Shown here piece by piece: positions 47,157-58,640 of a DNA stretch of 64,000 bases (position 1 is its first letter; each line of letters starts with the position of its first letter). The position numbers and the translations under genes are program-made. Under the pieces are notes generated by a model. That model made no database searches and was not told where the DNA came from. It was given only the letters and a program-made list of their open reading frames with translations. Origin of the DNA: Capsicum annuum (lineage: Eukaryota; Streptophyta; Magnoliopsida; Solanales; Solanaceae); the NCBI RefSeq assembly GCF_002878395.1, contig NC_061121.1, positions 19,774,465-19,838,464 of the forward strand. The letters are read 5' to 3'.

Positions 47157-48964
47157 TATCATATCCCTTTTTCAACTCTGACAATTTTATGTTCGAAAGG
47201 GTTTTTATTATTAAAGTGACAAAATGAAGATAATTTATTTTGAAAAGGACCTTTTACATTCAAAACTCAGAGTCGCCACTTGGCATAATCTGGTGTGCCA
47301 AGTCACCATTGGAAAATCCTTTTCAAAACCATTTGACTCTTTAAACTGATTTACGAATAGAGATTCCGGCTAAGAAATTCTGTTAACCGAGGGGAAGGTG
47401 TTAGGCACCCCTCGATCCCGTGGGTCAACCACGGTCTCTTGGTGGAGCGTATTGGCTAATCTTGACACAACGAATGTACAAACCATACAAAACACGTAAA
47501 ACAATCAAACAAACAAACAAAACAAAAAAAAGAAGCAAAAGTATAGTGTCCAGTCCAATATATACAGTCCAAAATAGAAAAATGCAAAAAATAAATCCTA
47601 TCTAACTTAAACTAATACTAACTATGCTCCCGTGCTTTACCCGACGCCTCGGGCCTTCCTCACGAACGTCTTCCGCCAGCATAGTACGTTGGGGCATTCC
47701 CCAGTGAATAAATACATTGTGTCTCAAGGCATTCTCCGGCTAAATAAATACATTTGAATTAAACACGATAAACTAAAAACCAAACATTCACACGCACATT
47801 AAACATTCAAAACATTTAATAAACACATCACTCCTAAATTTTTCCTATCCAAACTGACATTTGCCTATCCATTTCAATATATCATAATTCTATCACATTC
47901 CAACAATATTCATGCTCATTACAAATTAAACAAAACAACAATAGACTAAAGTTAATCTAAATTCAACTTTTTATAAATTTCTCAATTTCATCCCTAAACG
48001 ACCAATTTCAATTCTCAAACGAGATACCATTTCACCAAACCGTAATCAAGCAAACCAACCATGAGTCAAAATAAACACGCATTCATCACCAACAAGGATC
48101 AAATAACACGTAATATTCAATCCAACACCAAATATAATAAACAATGAAATAAAAAGAGAAAGAGAGTAGAATTGGACCTCAATTTGAAGCTTTCAAACTC
48201 AATGTTATTCGAATAAAGAGAGTTCGTACCAGGAATCCTCGAGCCGAACCTTAACACCAACAATCCAACTCGACAATAAGCATTAATGATCCGTTCACCA
48301 TCACTTTTTGCCGACACTGTTCACGTCGTTATTGTTCACTTCGTTACTATTCACGTCGTTAATTTTCACTCCGTTACTGTTCACCGGCACTGTTTACACC
48401 GGATTTCCATTATCCAGACGCTTTTTCTCTCTCGATTTTTTTTTCTCTCGTGCGATTCTCTCTTTCTCTCCCTCGGTTTTTTTTGTTCTTGTCAGGAAGA
48501 TGATTTGGTGATTGTGATTATTGTGGAGAAGATGATGATGAAAGAATGAGCCTTCCCCTTTTCTCTTAATAGAATTTTCCTTGTATATTTTTTATTTATT
48601 TATTTTTTCTTTATTTATTATCCTATGTGGAAGCATATAATTGGTGGCTTGTGGGAATAAGTGTGTGGCATGTGAAAAAAGTTAGTGTGGCATGTGGAAA
48701 GATGAGGGTGGCGTGTGGAAAAATGAGTAAGACGTGTGCCTTTTGCATGTATCCAATGATAAATGGAAAGTGAGGTATTGAGAGGCATAGTGAGGTGACA
48801 AAGATGCTATGTATTTAATTATTTTCAATTCTATTTTTTTGGGAGAAATTATCAATTAAACAAAAGTATGATAAGGTGAATAAAATAAAAATAAAATTTA
48901 AAAAAATAAATAAAATAATAATGATTAAAATATTTTCGGAAAAGGACAAAACTACGTGTCTACA
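47157..48964 (-). repeat. Gypsy 5' LTR (right copy)
   Basis: Plus strand TATCATATCCCTTTTTC (canonical TGTCACACC mutated by transitions) ... ACGTGTCTACA. Nearly identical to 38310-40110, with few differences in the 450 bases from 47600. As the 5' LTR of a minus-strand element it would hold the promoter. Confidence 0.92.
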
Positions 48965-49614
48965 ATAACAAGTGAGAAACTGCAAATATTTGTTTCTCTT
49001 GTTGATTGAATCTAGTTGTCTCAATCACTACCACTCTGCTTCTTGTGCATCTTTAGATGTTAATACGATAAAATTATTGAGAAATACTACTATTTCATGG
49101 ATGGTTATTAGGAGAATCGTTCCAATTTGTACAAGATGATTTCTATTTGATACCATATATTATTGTCAACATACAAACCAGTATTTACAATGTTTGAATT
49201 GTTATAAAATGATTGTAAAAGTTAACAACTAGTACAACAAAAGCTCAAATTGTGCGTAAACAAACGTTTGAAATAGTATATGGAGATTATGAAGATTCTT
49301 TTAAGACGATGTCGTGATACATGAATGAACTGCTATATTTTAATAAGGGATCATCATTATTGAGTGAAAACAATAGTCGATCGAAATGCAGGACGGACAT
49401 TTCTAGTATATCTTAGTAGGCTTTTAAATCAATCTCAAATAAATTCAAAATTACATATCGATAATTTCAATAGAAGACTATCATATCTATGAGATGAAAC
49501 TATTAATTATTTTTTAATTGATGCGAACAACAATATAATATTTTTTTCTTGGCAGTTATTACTTAGATATAAATCAACTAAATCTAATTTAGGTTTGATC
49601 CCACCAAGAATCAT
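48965..49614. other. Duplicated 3' flank of MADS gene C
   Basis: From 49025 it is collinear with 28255-28852. Non-coding; no other feature seen. Confidence 0.75.
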
Positions 49615-50452
49615 CTATCTGATAAAGGGTTGAGAAACATTTGATATGGAACCCTCACCACCAAGGTTCACTTTCATCACTTTACGGGCTTGTTTGGGCT
49701 TTTCTTTCTTCATGTACGCAAGATCATTGACATCATAAGGATTCTTCTCAATAGTAACATCTTCTTTTTCTTTCAACACTTCATTCATCTTAGTTGTTAA
49801 CTCCTTGATTATGCTCACCTCTATTTGATTCTGAATTTCATCCTCCAGCTTCTTAATACTCAGCTCGGTGTACTCAGAAAAATCGTTGACATCATAAGGG
49901 TCCGTCTCAATTGTAACATCTTCTTTTCCTTTCAATACTTTATTCATCTTAGTTGTTAACTCCTCGATTATGTTCTCCTCTATTTGCTTCTGACTTTCTG
50001 CCTTCCAACTTCTTAATACTCAGCTCGGTGTACTCAGCAAGATCGTTGACATTATAAGGGTTCATCTTAATAGCAACATCTTCTTTTACTTTCAACACTT
50101 TATTCATCTCAGTTGTTAACTCCTTGATTAGCTTCTCCTCTATTAGATTCACAATTTCTTCCTCCAACATCTTAATAATACTCTGCTCAATGTACTCATA
50201 TTGTGCCACCCGATTTTTGGATTGCATTGACGCCGAGAGCTCCCTAAATTTGGTAAAGGTTTTGACAGTATTCTCATGATTTGAAAATATCAAAGGTTTA
50301 CTGTGGCAATCCTAGAAGACGCTAGCAATCTCAATACGGCAAAGTTTGCAAAATTCGTGAAGCCTTTTAAGGAGCTCTTCATGTCTATTCTTATCCGAAG
50401 TCCCCGTTTTAGTGTTAGGTAAATTCAAAGCAAACTTCAATTTCCTTGCCAT
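49615..50452 (-). pseudogene. Type I (M-gamma, AGL80-like) MADS-box-like gene C
   Basis: From the ATG at 50452 the frame reads MARKLKFALNLPNTKTGTSD, RHEELLKRLHEFCKLCRIEI then, after an in-frame TAG at about 50312, TFTKFRELSASMQSKNRVAQ. R-K-LLK---E-C-LC-I-I and the later KF-----MQ-K--V follow the AGL80-type MADS domain (KKRKKGLLKKVEELS-LCGI ... EQ-KKMV). Next come three 53-residue acidic coiled-coil repeats (EYTELSIKKLEDEIQNQIEV, ELTTKMNEVLKEKEDVTIEK, NPYDVNDLA) and a C-terminus KEKPKQARKVMKVN ending at 49615. A 1-base insertion near 50006 shifts the frame in repeat 2. A TATA box lies 120 bases upstream. MADS proteins are nuclear DNA-binding factors. I infer the family from pattern memory and call it a pseudogene, or at best recently disabled. 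Confidence 0.62.
49680..50160 (-). repeat. 159-bp coding repeat in MADS C, three units
   Basis: The minus-strand marks PYDVNDLA / PYDVNDFS / PYNVNDLA recur about 159 bases apart (near 49732, 49892 and 50050 on the plus strand), with ELTTKMN-VLK-KEDV in each. 159 is 53 codons, so the repeat expanded in frame. Confidence 0.88.
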
Positions 50453-50573
50453 GGCTAAAAAAGGAGGAGAATTGTATTCGTCTAGATCTTCTGTGTGTGT
50501 GTGTTTGGCGGGGGGAGGAGGGGGGATCAATTGGCTATATTGTTGTTGTGTTTTTTTGCCAAGGATTAACTCT

Positions 50574-50582
50574 TATTTATAG
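50574..50582 (-). promoter_or_regulatory. TATA box of MADS gene C
   Basis: Minus-strand CTATAAATA, about 120 bases before the ATG at 50452. The paralogous positions upstream of A and B read CAAATAGAG and CTACAAATA, so the box is lost there. Confidence 0.55.
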
Positions 50583-50599
50583 CGTGGATTTAGATTTTA

Positions 50600-52452
50600 T
50601 TAATTTTTGAATAGGTAGAATTAGAAAATTTGTAAATGTCACGCTAACTATTTTGGGATGAAATTAAATTAGGCTGGATTTTCTATCAAGTTAGAAATAA
50701 TATTTTAAGATATAAGGGTGAGAGGAAAGTTGTTTTATATAGCATAGGGCAAAGCATAAACCGTAAAACTTAGAGCACAAGTTTCATGGATCTACAGAGC
50801 ACAAGTTTCACGTATCTTTGATTTCAAAAGTTTATTATGAAGAAAATATATGAGTTAATTTTCAATAATTCTGCAAAAATAAATCACTAATAATATGAAA
50901 AAAAAAATATAATAGCCAAGATAATCTTTAAAATGAAATCATCATTGATCTCCACATTAACTAGTCCTTCTCACCTCAACTAATATTTGTACAAAGTTTT
51001 TGTTTATATATTTCAAAGAAGAAGAAAGATAAAGTATGAGAGCAATGACAAGAGAAGTGACAAAATTGCCTCATGAACATAGTGTTATGAAATCTATATT
51101 CTATCAATTTCATGCTAGGCATAATTCCAGGCATAATCATCTAAAAAAATATTAATTTTAGTATTAATCATTTATTTTAGTCATAATAATCTGAAAAAGA
51201 TATCAACTTTAGGCATAATCATCTAACTAAAACTATTTAGAACTATGTCAATTTTAATGCGAGTTGCCTTTTCTATTTACATATTTTAAGAAAAATATAA
51301 ATTTAAAATATTCTAGCATAAAGTACCATTACACCAAAGCATTTGCTATAGACTCTTCAAAAATATATTTTACCTTAGGTAAAATTATCATGTAACTAGT
51401 TCTAATATTAAGTACTTTGGAATCAATTAATGTTTTGACTAATAATCCTCTCCTTATTTAGATTACTAAATAATGGTACCCGCATCAGCATGGACCCAAT
51501 GTATGTTATTTTTTAATCTCAATCTATGTGGCACAGATAAAATTTAGAAAGTCCACCAAATTTGTGTATGTTTCTTTAAATATTTTAAGTTATTAGTTAT
51601 TGATTTATAATACTTTTACATAATTTTCAGATACTATATATTACTCTTTTTGTTCAATTTATTTGGCGCTGATGAAATTTTTGAGTAAGGCAATTAAATT
51701 TGTTATATAGTTTTAGATATTTTAAATTTTAAATTTTATGATTTATATGATTTTCTAAGTAATTTTTAAATAATATATATTACTCCCTCTATCCCAACAA
51801 CTTATATGACATAGATAGAGCTTGAAAAGTCAAACAAAGTTTTTATACATCTTTCAAATATTTTAATTTATTAATTTCTGTAAATTATATTATTTTTGTA
51901 AGAAATTTTCTAATAATATATTTCAACTTATGTTGCATTGATAGAATTTTGAGTCAAGCAAAATCTTTTATGTGCCTCCAAATAATTTATCATTTAATTA
52001 TTGTAATTTATAATATTTTAAACTCAATTTTCAAGTATATAATAGATTAAAAATAAAAATAAAATAATTACATTAAACAAAAAATCTTAAGTAGGCTGCT
52101 GACGATTGTTATGTCTGCTTCCAGCTGTCTGCTTGTGGTTGAGTATATTTTTATAATTTCATATTTTCTATTTTAAATGTAATTTCATAGATCACAAATA
52201 AATCGCTCCATATTAAAGAGTTCTATATTCACTCGAACACTTTAAATTAAAGACAGGGTATGGATTGTTCCTTTCTCCTCTAAATCCCCAACCTCTTAAA
52301 AACTATTTACAATTTGTGAATTTGAAAGACCATCAAAAGTGGGCAACATGAACTTTATTATAAGAGAGAAACTTTAATGCAAGATGAGCTTTCTTTGTCC
52401 CAAATAATAAATGTTTTTATATAATTCTTGACAAAGCTCAAGCTCAAGGTGG
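50600..52452. other. Non-coding spacer upstream of MADS C
   Basis: Very AT-rich. At 51640-51960 there are fragments with TACTCCCTCTATCCCAAC and TATTTGGCGCTGATGAAATT that resemble Tc1/mariner MITE ends and their interiors. The right part (52240-52450) matches 26960-27190. No gene seen. Confidence 0.55.
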
Positions 52453-52528
52453 AATGAGAAAAATCAATAGTAAAACCTTCTGAGCTAGTTAGTTGAATCT
52501 AACATAGGTAATAAAAAAAATTCTCTAC

Positions 52529-53500
52529 ATGTCTGATCCTCAACCGTCGAAAATCCTACCCTTCAAGCCACCAAAGCCACCAGAACCAATGGCCATCGAA
52601 ACCCCCACCCCCACCCCACACCAAAGTAACTTAAACACCAAAAGAAAGCTTTAAGAAGATGCTCATGAATAGGAGCCACTCTCTTAACAAGAGCTACAAC
52701 TTCACATTATGTAAAGGCCCGATGCACCCATTTGAGGAAGAGGAAACCAACCAATTAACGAATGAAAACAAGCTGAAGATATACCAATTATGGTAGCACT
52801 CAGTAATTGTGAAGCTTTTTAACAAATGCCTAGCACACAATTACCTGAGAAAAAAATTAGTGGACCTGTGGAAGCCCACAGAGGCACTTACACTAATTGA
52901 CCTGGGATACAATTTCTACATTGCTAAATTCAATAAACCGGAAAACATAATGAAGTCTCTACATGGTGGACCATGGTTTGTCAATGGGAATTTTCTCTTT
53001 GTTAGACAATGAGAGACAAAATTTATGCCAGAAGAAGCGACCCAAAGCTACACAACCATATGGATCCCAACAGAGTTCTTTGACAAAAAATTATTGGAAT
53101 AAATTGGATCCAAGTTAGGAGCACTACTGAAAATAGACACCTATACCTCCTCCACTCTCAGGGGGCGATACGCCAGAATTTGCATTCAAGTACCTCTTGA
53201 AATACCCCTCAAAACCCATGTGAACATAAGTGGTCATAAAAAAAATGGTATATGAAGGGGATGGGATTCTCTGCACTAGATGTGGCTGACTTGGACATCT
53301 ACTTAGAAAATGCCCCTACACTATTGTCACTACTCCAAAGTAGACCGATTTCACTACCCAAAACACCATCCCAATCCAAAAGGACCTCGATGACTGGCAA
53401 GTGGTGTTATTCCCCAGAAGAAAACGTAGTCCCAAATGCCCACAAAAACACCAAGGATGACGTACACCATACCAAGAGATTCAAACCCAGGTAACATTGA
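52529..53500 (+). pseudogene. LINE ORF1 remnant (DUF4283, zinc knuckle)
   Basis: The ATG at 52529 starts MSDPQPSKILPFKPPKPPEP. After frameshifts, 52809-53012 reads VDLWKPTEALTLIDLGYNFY then GGPWFVNGNFLFVRQ, the DUF4283 pattern of plant LINE ORF1. Further on, CIQVPLEIPLKTHV (near 53180) and a C-x2-C-x-H-x-C-like TRCG-LGHLLRKCP (near 53275-53315, across a frameshift) mark the zinc knuckle. ORF1 normally binds the element RNA. Confidence 0.82.
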
Positions 53501-54839
53501 ATGAAGTAGCTCCAGGTAAGACTCTAACCCATGCAACTGTTAATCTTATTTCTCATGGCAAAAAAGAAAATTACAAAATAGAGACTGCGTATCTGTTCGG
53601 GCGGAGGCGGACAATGAAAAGACAGAAAGGAGAGAATGATGCCAACCAACTCGACAAAGATATTCAGATATGAAAAAGACTGGGCCATCATGCAACCCAT
53701 TCAATACAGTTGTTGGCTCTGCTAGTTCTTCTATAGTCAACCCCCCATCTAACTTAAACATAATATTAAAACCTCCAAATATGCCACTTATTTTATTAAA
53801 AACAATCAATATACTAATTTTAATAAAGATGGGCCCAAGGGGGTCTCAACCCCCACCAATAATAACGAGGCTTCAATGGAGCCCTTCGCCTTTACATATT
53901 GTGGAAGAAAAGCAACGTTACTACTAGGGATAATCATCACCCTGAGACGATTGACATGACCGGTGTAGTCATGTCAAATAACTTTCTTCCCCTTAATAGC
54001 CCTAGTCAGGAGCTTAATTCAACTTCTACCACCTCAGAATAACCCAAAATCACTTCAACTTTTAATGGAAACTCCACTCTTTGCCACCACGAGCTTGAAA
54101 AAACCTCTAGTATTCATTTTTGCACCCTATCCACCCAATCGAATGCCCATATCCTGGGCGAAGCTAGTGCTCAGGAAAACAACGATCAACCACTATATCA
54201 TAGTGAGAGACCAACTAATAGTGCTAATGATTCAGGACTCGACATAGATGGCTCAGATAATCAAGAAAGATGTGTACAAAATAGTGGTAGGATTAGGGTG
54301 TCAGTTATGGATTCAAATAATGTTGTAATCCCAGATGTTGGGGACCCTGGACATGATGAATTCATACGAAATCAACTCTCTAATGAATTGCATGTTCAAG
54401 AGTTTACCTTTTTACCCCAACAACCCCTATCTCTCAAAACTAGAAACTCTGACCTTTGTGCCATGGATGCCTACTCCATCGCAGACCAATCTTGCCCTAA
54501 CTTAAAGCACAGGGGATACTATAGAGGGAGAAGTCTAAGGAAAAACAAAACCCTCTGTGCTCGAGAAACTTTAACAAATAAATACAGAAATGGAGCTGTT
54601 CTTGGCAACCTTCGGGGACCCCAACACAGACTTCTACATCTTGAAAAACCCCATTTAAAAAGAGTACGTAGAGCCCTCAGCATAGCTACTATAGTGATCT
54701 ATCCAAAGGAGATGAGGACCTTCAAAATCTATCAGACCAAGTGAATACTGCAGTCTCTCTGAGCCACTATTTGGAACAAGGACAACCTATCTAGAAAGAC
54801 AAGGGGAAGAGGCCAATACTCAACCTCGCATTCCAACTG

Positions 54840-57800
54840 ACCTCATGAATTTCATCATTTGGAACACTAAGGAGGATAACAACATGAGCTTTAGGTACTA
54901 GTGTGAAGCTCTTGTCAAAACCCATTACCCTACTTTGGTGGTTCTGTTTGAAACAATAATGGTCGACCATAAGCATCTCACTGAAATACTTAAGTTTGAC
55001 TCTCATCTATAATCTAGTGTTGTTAGTAGGAAGAGTGGAATTGTTATCATGTGGAAGGAGGATGTGGTTAAGCTGAAAAAATTCTCTATTTAGCCTCAGG
55101 GCATCCATACCATTGTGAAAGTAAACTTTAACCCTAGGTCTTGGTCATTTTCCACTACTTATGCTAATCCAGACCCCAGTCTGTGCACCACCCTTTGGGA
55201 TGAGCTATGCCATATCTTATCCACCTATAAAGGGGATTGGTTGATTGGTGAAAACTTCAATGAGGTATTGAGAGCTAACAAAAAATTAAAAGGGGCTCCT
55301 ATCAATAGTACTAGAGTTAGCAAACTTTGAGAGTGCTTAAATTACTGCAATATGGTGGACCCATGGTTTACAGGTTGCAAGTACACATGAAACAATAAGA
55401 GACATCGCAATAAAATAAGTCTCATACAAGAAAGATTGGATAGGTGTGTTGCAAATGAATCTTGGATAAATCATTTCCGGAGTTACTGGTTACACACTTA
55501 CCCAAAACTAAGTCTGACTATTATCCCTTGCTTCTGTCCCTATCCAAAAGAATCTAAGGCACTCATGATAAACCTTTTAGGTTTGAGCCCATGTGATGTA
55601 ATCACCATACTTTTAGAAACCTGGTCCATGACTGCTTCACTCAATCTTTTGGCTTTCAGCAAGCAGTCAGGACTTTTTAAACCCAAGACTCCCATTGGAA
55701 CCATACTATGTTTGGTAACATCTTCACCAATCTTATAACTATCACTGTTAGACTTGATGGCATCCAGAAATCTAGAAACTACCACACAAGCACCTTTCTC
55801 CAAAATCTTAAAAATAATCTACTTCATGAATATGAAGCTCTTCTGATATGTGAGGAGGACTTTTAGAAAACTAAATCCGAAAGCACCTAGCTCACTAAAA
55901 GGGATGCCAACACTTTCTTCTTTCATACCTCTACAATCAATAGAAAAAGGAGGAATAGGATTAATGAGTTTCAAGATAATGTGGGTAATATGTACAAGGG
56001 TGAGGACGTCATTACTTCCCATGTCCTTCAACACTTTGCCAACCTGTACACCACCAGCCAAGATCACTGGCCAAATAGTTATTTTTCCTCACCCATCCCA
56101 CTAATGTTATTAATGCTAAAATAAAAGTTGCTTTAGTTGCTCCTTTGAGGGAGACTGCGATCCTGCTAGCCATCAAATCTTTTAAGCCTTTGGAATATCC
56201 TGAACCTGATGGCCACCATCCACTCTTCTTTTAAAGGTTCTGGTATGACCTTGGACAAAAAACAATCTCCTTCTATAGAAAAGTCTTTTGCAGCAGTAGC
56301 ATGCCAGCTGAAAACAACAACACCTTTCTCTGCCTCATTCCCAAGGGGAGGAATGGAACTAACCTAAAAAACTTTAGACCAATTGGGTTGTGCAACACTA
56401 GTTACAAAATTGTAACTATGATCAATGTTAATAGAATCAAGCCATTTCTCCAATCCATAATTCGCCCCACCCAGGCTAGTTTTCTTGCTAACAGGAGGAC
56501 CTCAAATCATGCCATCATCATCCAAGAGTACATCACTCATTTTGGTAAGTTGAAGGGCAAACAGGATAACATGATCCTTAAAATTGACCTAGAGAAAGCT
56601 ACTTCCAGAACATAACATAACATTCGGAGAGAATGGGCTGACTGTTCAATGGGCATCAGATGGAGAGTGGGTAAAAAGGACATGGTTAGATTCATGGAAG
56701 ATATCTAGATCCCCTATTTAGACAGGCTCAGAAGCATTATCCATGCCCCCCTTAATAACCTTGAAGCTAACATTACTGTGACGGATGTCTACAATATTGG
56801 CAGTTAGGATTTCAACAAACTATCATTTGAAATCCCCAGTGTTTTTAAGGATATTATCCTTAGCATCCCCTTTACCCCTAAATGCAGTGCTGATGACAAA
56901 TCCATCTGAAACTACAGCCTCGATTCTATTTTCACCACCGGAAGTATGTATTCTTGTCTTAGGAATGCCAATCTTATTCCTACTCAGGACAAGAAATTCC
57001 AACTTGTATGGAAAGCACATGACCTTAAAAAAACCAAAATTTTCCTATGGCTTCTTATGCATAATAGACATAATGGACTTTCCACCATTAGTTATCTTAA
57101 TCACATGGGTATTAATGTCCCTCCACAATGTCATTTATGCAACCATAACAGAGAAACCACCAGTCACATCTTTTTCTATTGTAGTAATGCTTCCCAATTC
57201 TGGATCAAAATGGTAAACAAGAGAAGATACAAACCTCATTTTTCTTAGAACACAATTAATGATATTAATTGGCTTAAATAGTGGAACTAGTTAAAGGGGA
57301 AACACTTGAACTCTTGGCTAACCTGGGAGCCTCTGCTACCATATTGCTTACGGGCTATCTGGATCACGAGGAATGATAACCTGTTCACTAACCACCACAA
57401 CTTCACCATGACTGATGGAGCCATTTCTGAAGCTACTGATTACACTCTCTTGGCCAAAAATAAGACCAACCATAGTGCTACAAATAAGACCATTAGCATC
57501 AAGTGGAACCCCCCTAAATACTGGAGTACAAAGCTTATTACTGATAGGTCAGCCATGGCCAATCCTAGGCCAAGGTGTCTGGGAGATGTATTTCGTAGAA
57601 GTAATGAGGAATGGATCCTAGGTTTCTACCAACACATACCTCAGACTACCCTCACCATGGACAAACTCCTTGCGCTTAGATGTGGCCTTCTCCTGTCCAA
57701 AGAGCACAACGTTACCTCCTTTGATATTAATATGGATTCAGTTGTGGCTATCAATATTTTAACTAATGACCATCCACTATATCATAACATTGTCTATGAG

Positions 57801-58113
57801 TACAGGATATTACTAGCCAAGCTAGAAGCAGAAACTCCAGTGCAGATATATAGGGAGCAAAACCCAGTGGCTAGCTGCTTGGCAAGGGAAGGAACCAAGA
57901 TGGAATTCATGGAGCAACCTAATATTGTTATCACTCCCCCCCCTCCCCGCGTTATTAACTCTCTTATGAACGATTGCTCTGGCAAAACTTTTACTCGTAT
58001 TGTAAAACATTCAAATATTCACCTACCGGGCCGGGATGCAGCTCCGAACAATGTTATTTTGACTTCTATTTCTGATAGTTGTTCCCCCCCCCCCCCCCCG
58101 CGCCCCCCTTAAT
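54840..58113 (+). pseudogene. LINE ORF2 remnant (EN, RT, zf-RVT, RNase H)
   Basis: Endonuclease: LMNFIIWNTKEDNN (54843), SGIVIMWKEDVVKL (55035), GDWLIGENFNEVL (55235; canonical GDFN changed to GENFN). Reverse transcriptase: CLIPKGRN then LKNFRPIGLCNTSYKI (56330-56420) and QDNMILKIDLEKA (56560). The YADD part was not found. zf-RVT: FLWLLMHNRHNGLST then CHLCNHNRETTSHIFFYC (57035-57182). RNase H: LLALRCGLLLSKEHNVTSFD (57665-57725) then AREGTKME near the end. Stops and frameshifts occur between and within blocks. The enzyme would nick DNA and reverse-transcribe the element. This copy is dead. Confidence 0.9.
58084..58108. repeat. Poly-C run near the LINE 3' end
   Basis: About 17 consecutive C, then GCG and C6, just before the 3' untranslated tail. 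It is exceptional in an AT-rich window and may be a true homopolymer expansion or an assembly error. Confidence 0.7.
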
Positions 58114-58168
58114 GATTAATGAAATTGCTATCTTTCTAACAAAAAAAAAAAAGAAATGAGAAAAATCA

Positions 58169-58640
58169 CCTCATAACTAAATAAGACCATGTATTATAAA
58201 CATATTTCTTTTATTTATCAAACATAACAAGATTCTTACAATTTATAGCAAATTTTGAACGCAATTTTCAGGTCTTGAGTGAATTTTTCCAAACCTTGGA
58301 TAAAATTTATGATATGACATATAAAAAAATTACTAATATGCTTTGTAAACCGAAAACTATTATCACTTTTTGTAAGTATATTCTTATTATGTATATATTG
58401 GTTCTTGAACTTGGCATCAAAAGTTGCAAAAAGCTGCACTTTCACTGCTAAATTTGATAATAAGCTTTCATTTGGCCAAAGATTTTGAAGTTAAACTTAA
58501 AATTTGAAATTTGAACTTTTTGAAGTTGTAAGTTTTGGAACATAAACTTGTGTTTAGACATGTATTTTATTTGAAAAAAAAAAAATTGTGTGTGACAGTA
58601 AATTTTCACTCAAAAACTATTTTGAGCTAGTTTTTGGAAA
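58169..58640. other. Spacer between the LINE and the minisatellite
   Basis: Non-coding; 58440-58640 is collinear with 27240-27440 of segment A, including the TTAGACATGTATTTTA-TTGAAAAAA stretch. No gene seen. Confidence 0.65.

Larger units (their letters stand above)
38310..48964 (-). mobile_element. Gag-only Ty3/Gypsy LTR retrotransposon, 10.65 kb
   Basis: Two ~1.8-kb LTRs enclose 7.05 kb. On the minus strand the order is 5' LTR (48964-47157), primer site TGGCGACTCTGCTGGGGA (47152-47135), gag remnant (about 45400-44010), 3.9 kb without pol, polypurine tract CCAAAGGGGGCATGA (40125-40111) and 3' LTR (40110-38310). Flanking 5-mers ATACC (38305-38309) and ATAAC (48965-48969) agree at four positions, a probable target duplication. 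No protease, reverse transcriptase or integrase text was found, so it resembles the non-autonomous TR-GAG group and would need an autonomous partner. The LTRs are nearly identical over long stretches, making it one of the youngest insertions here. Confidence 0.9.
52467..58154 (+). mobile_element. L1-type LINE retrotransposon, 5.7 kb, with target duplication
   Basis: Flanked by the perfect 14-bp duplication AATGAGAAAAATCA (52453-52466 and 58155-58168) and ended by TTAATGAAATTGCTATC plus an A-run (58140-58152). Coding blocks in order: ORF1 DUF4283-like region and zinc knuckle, then ORF2 endonuclease, reverse transcriptase, a zinc-binding reverse-transcriptase domain (zf-RVT) and RNase H, the usual plant L1/RIL order. 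Much of the RT between about 56615 and 56900 is missing or scrambled, and there are many stops. It inserted in the duplicated spacer upstream of MADS C. Confidence 0.93.

Noticed and set aside
53546..53809. 87-residue minus-strand frame inside the LINE
   Set aside because: It is antisense to decayed LINE coding sequence and has no known pattern.
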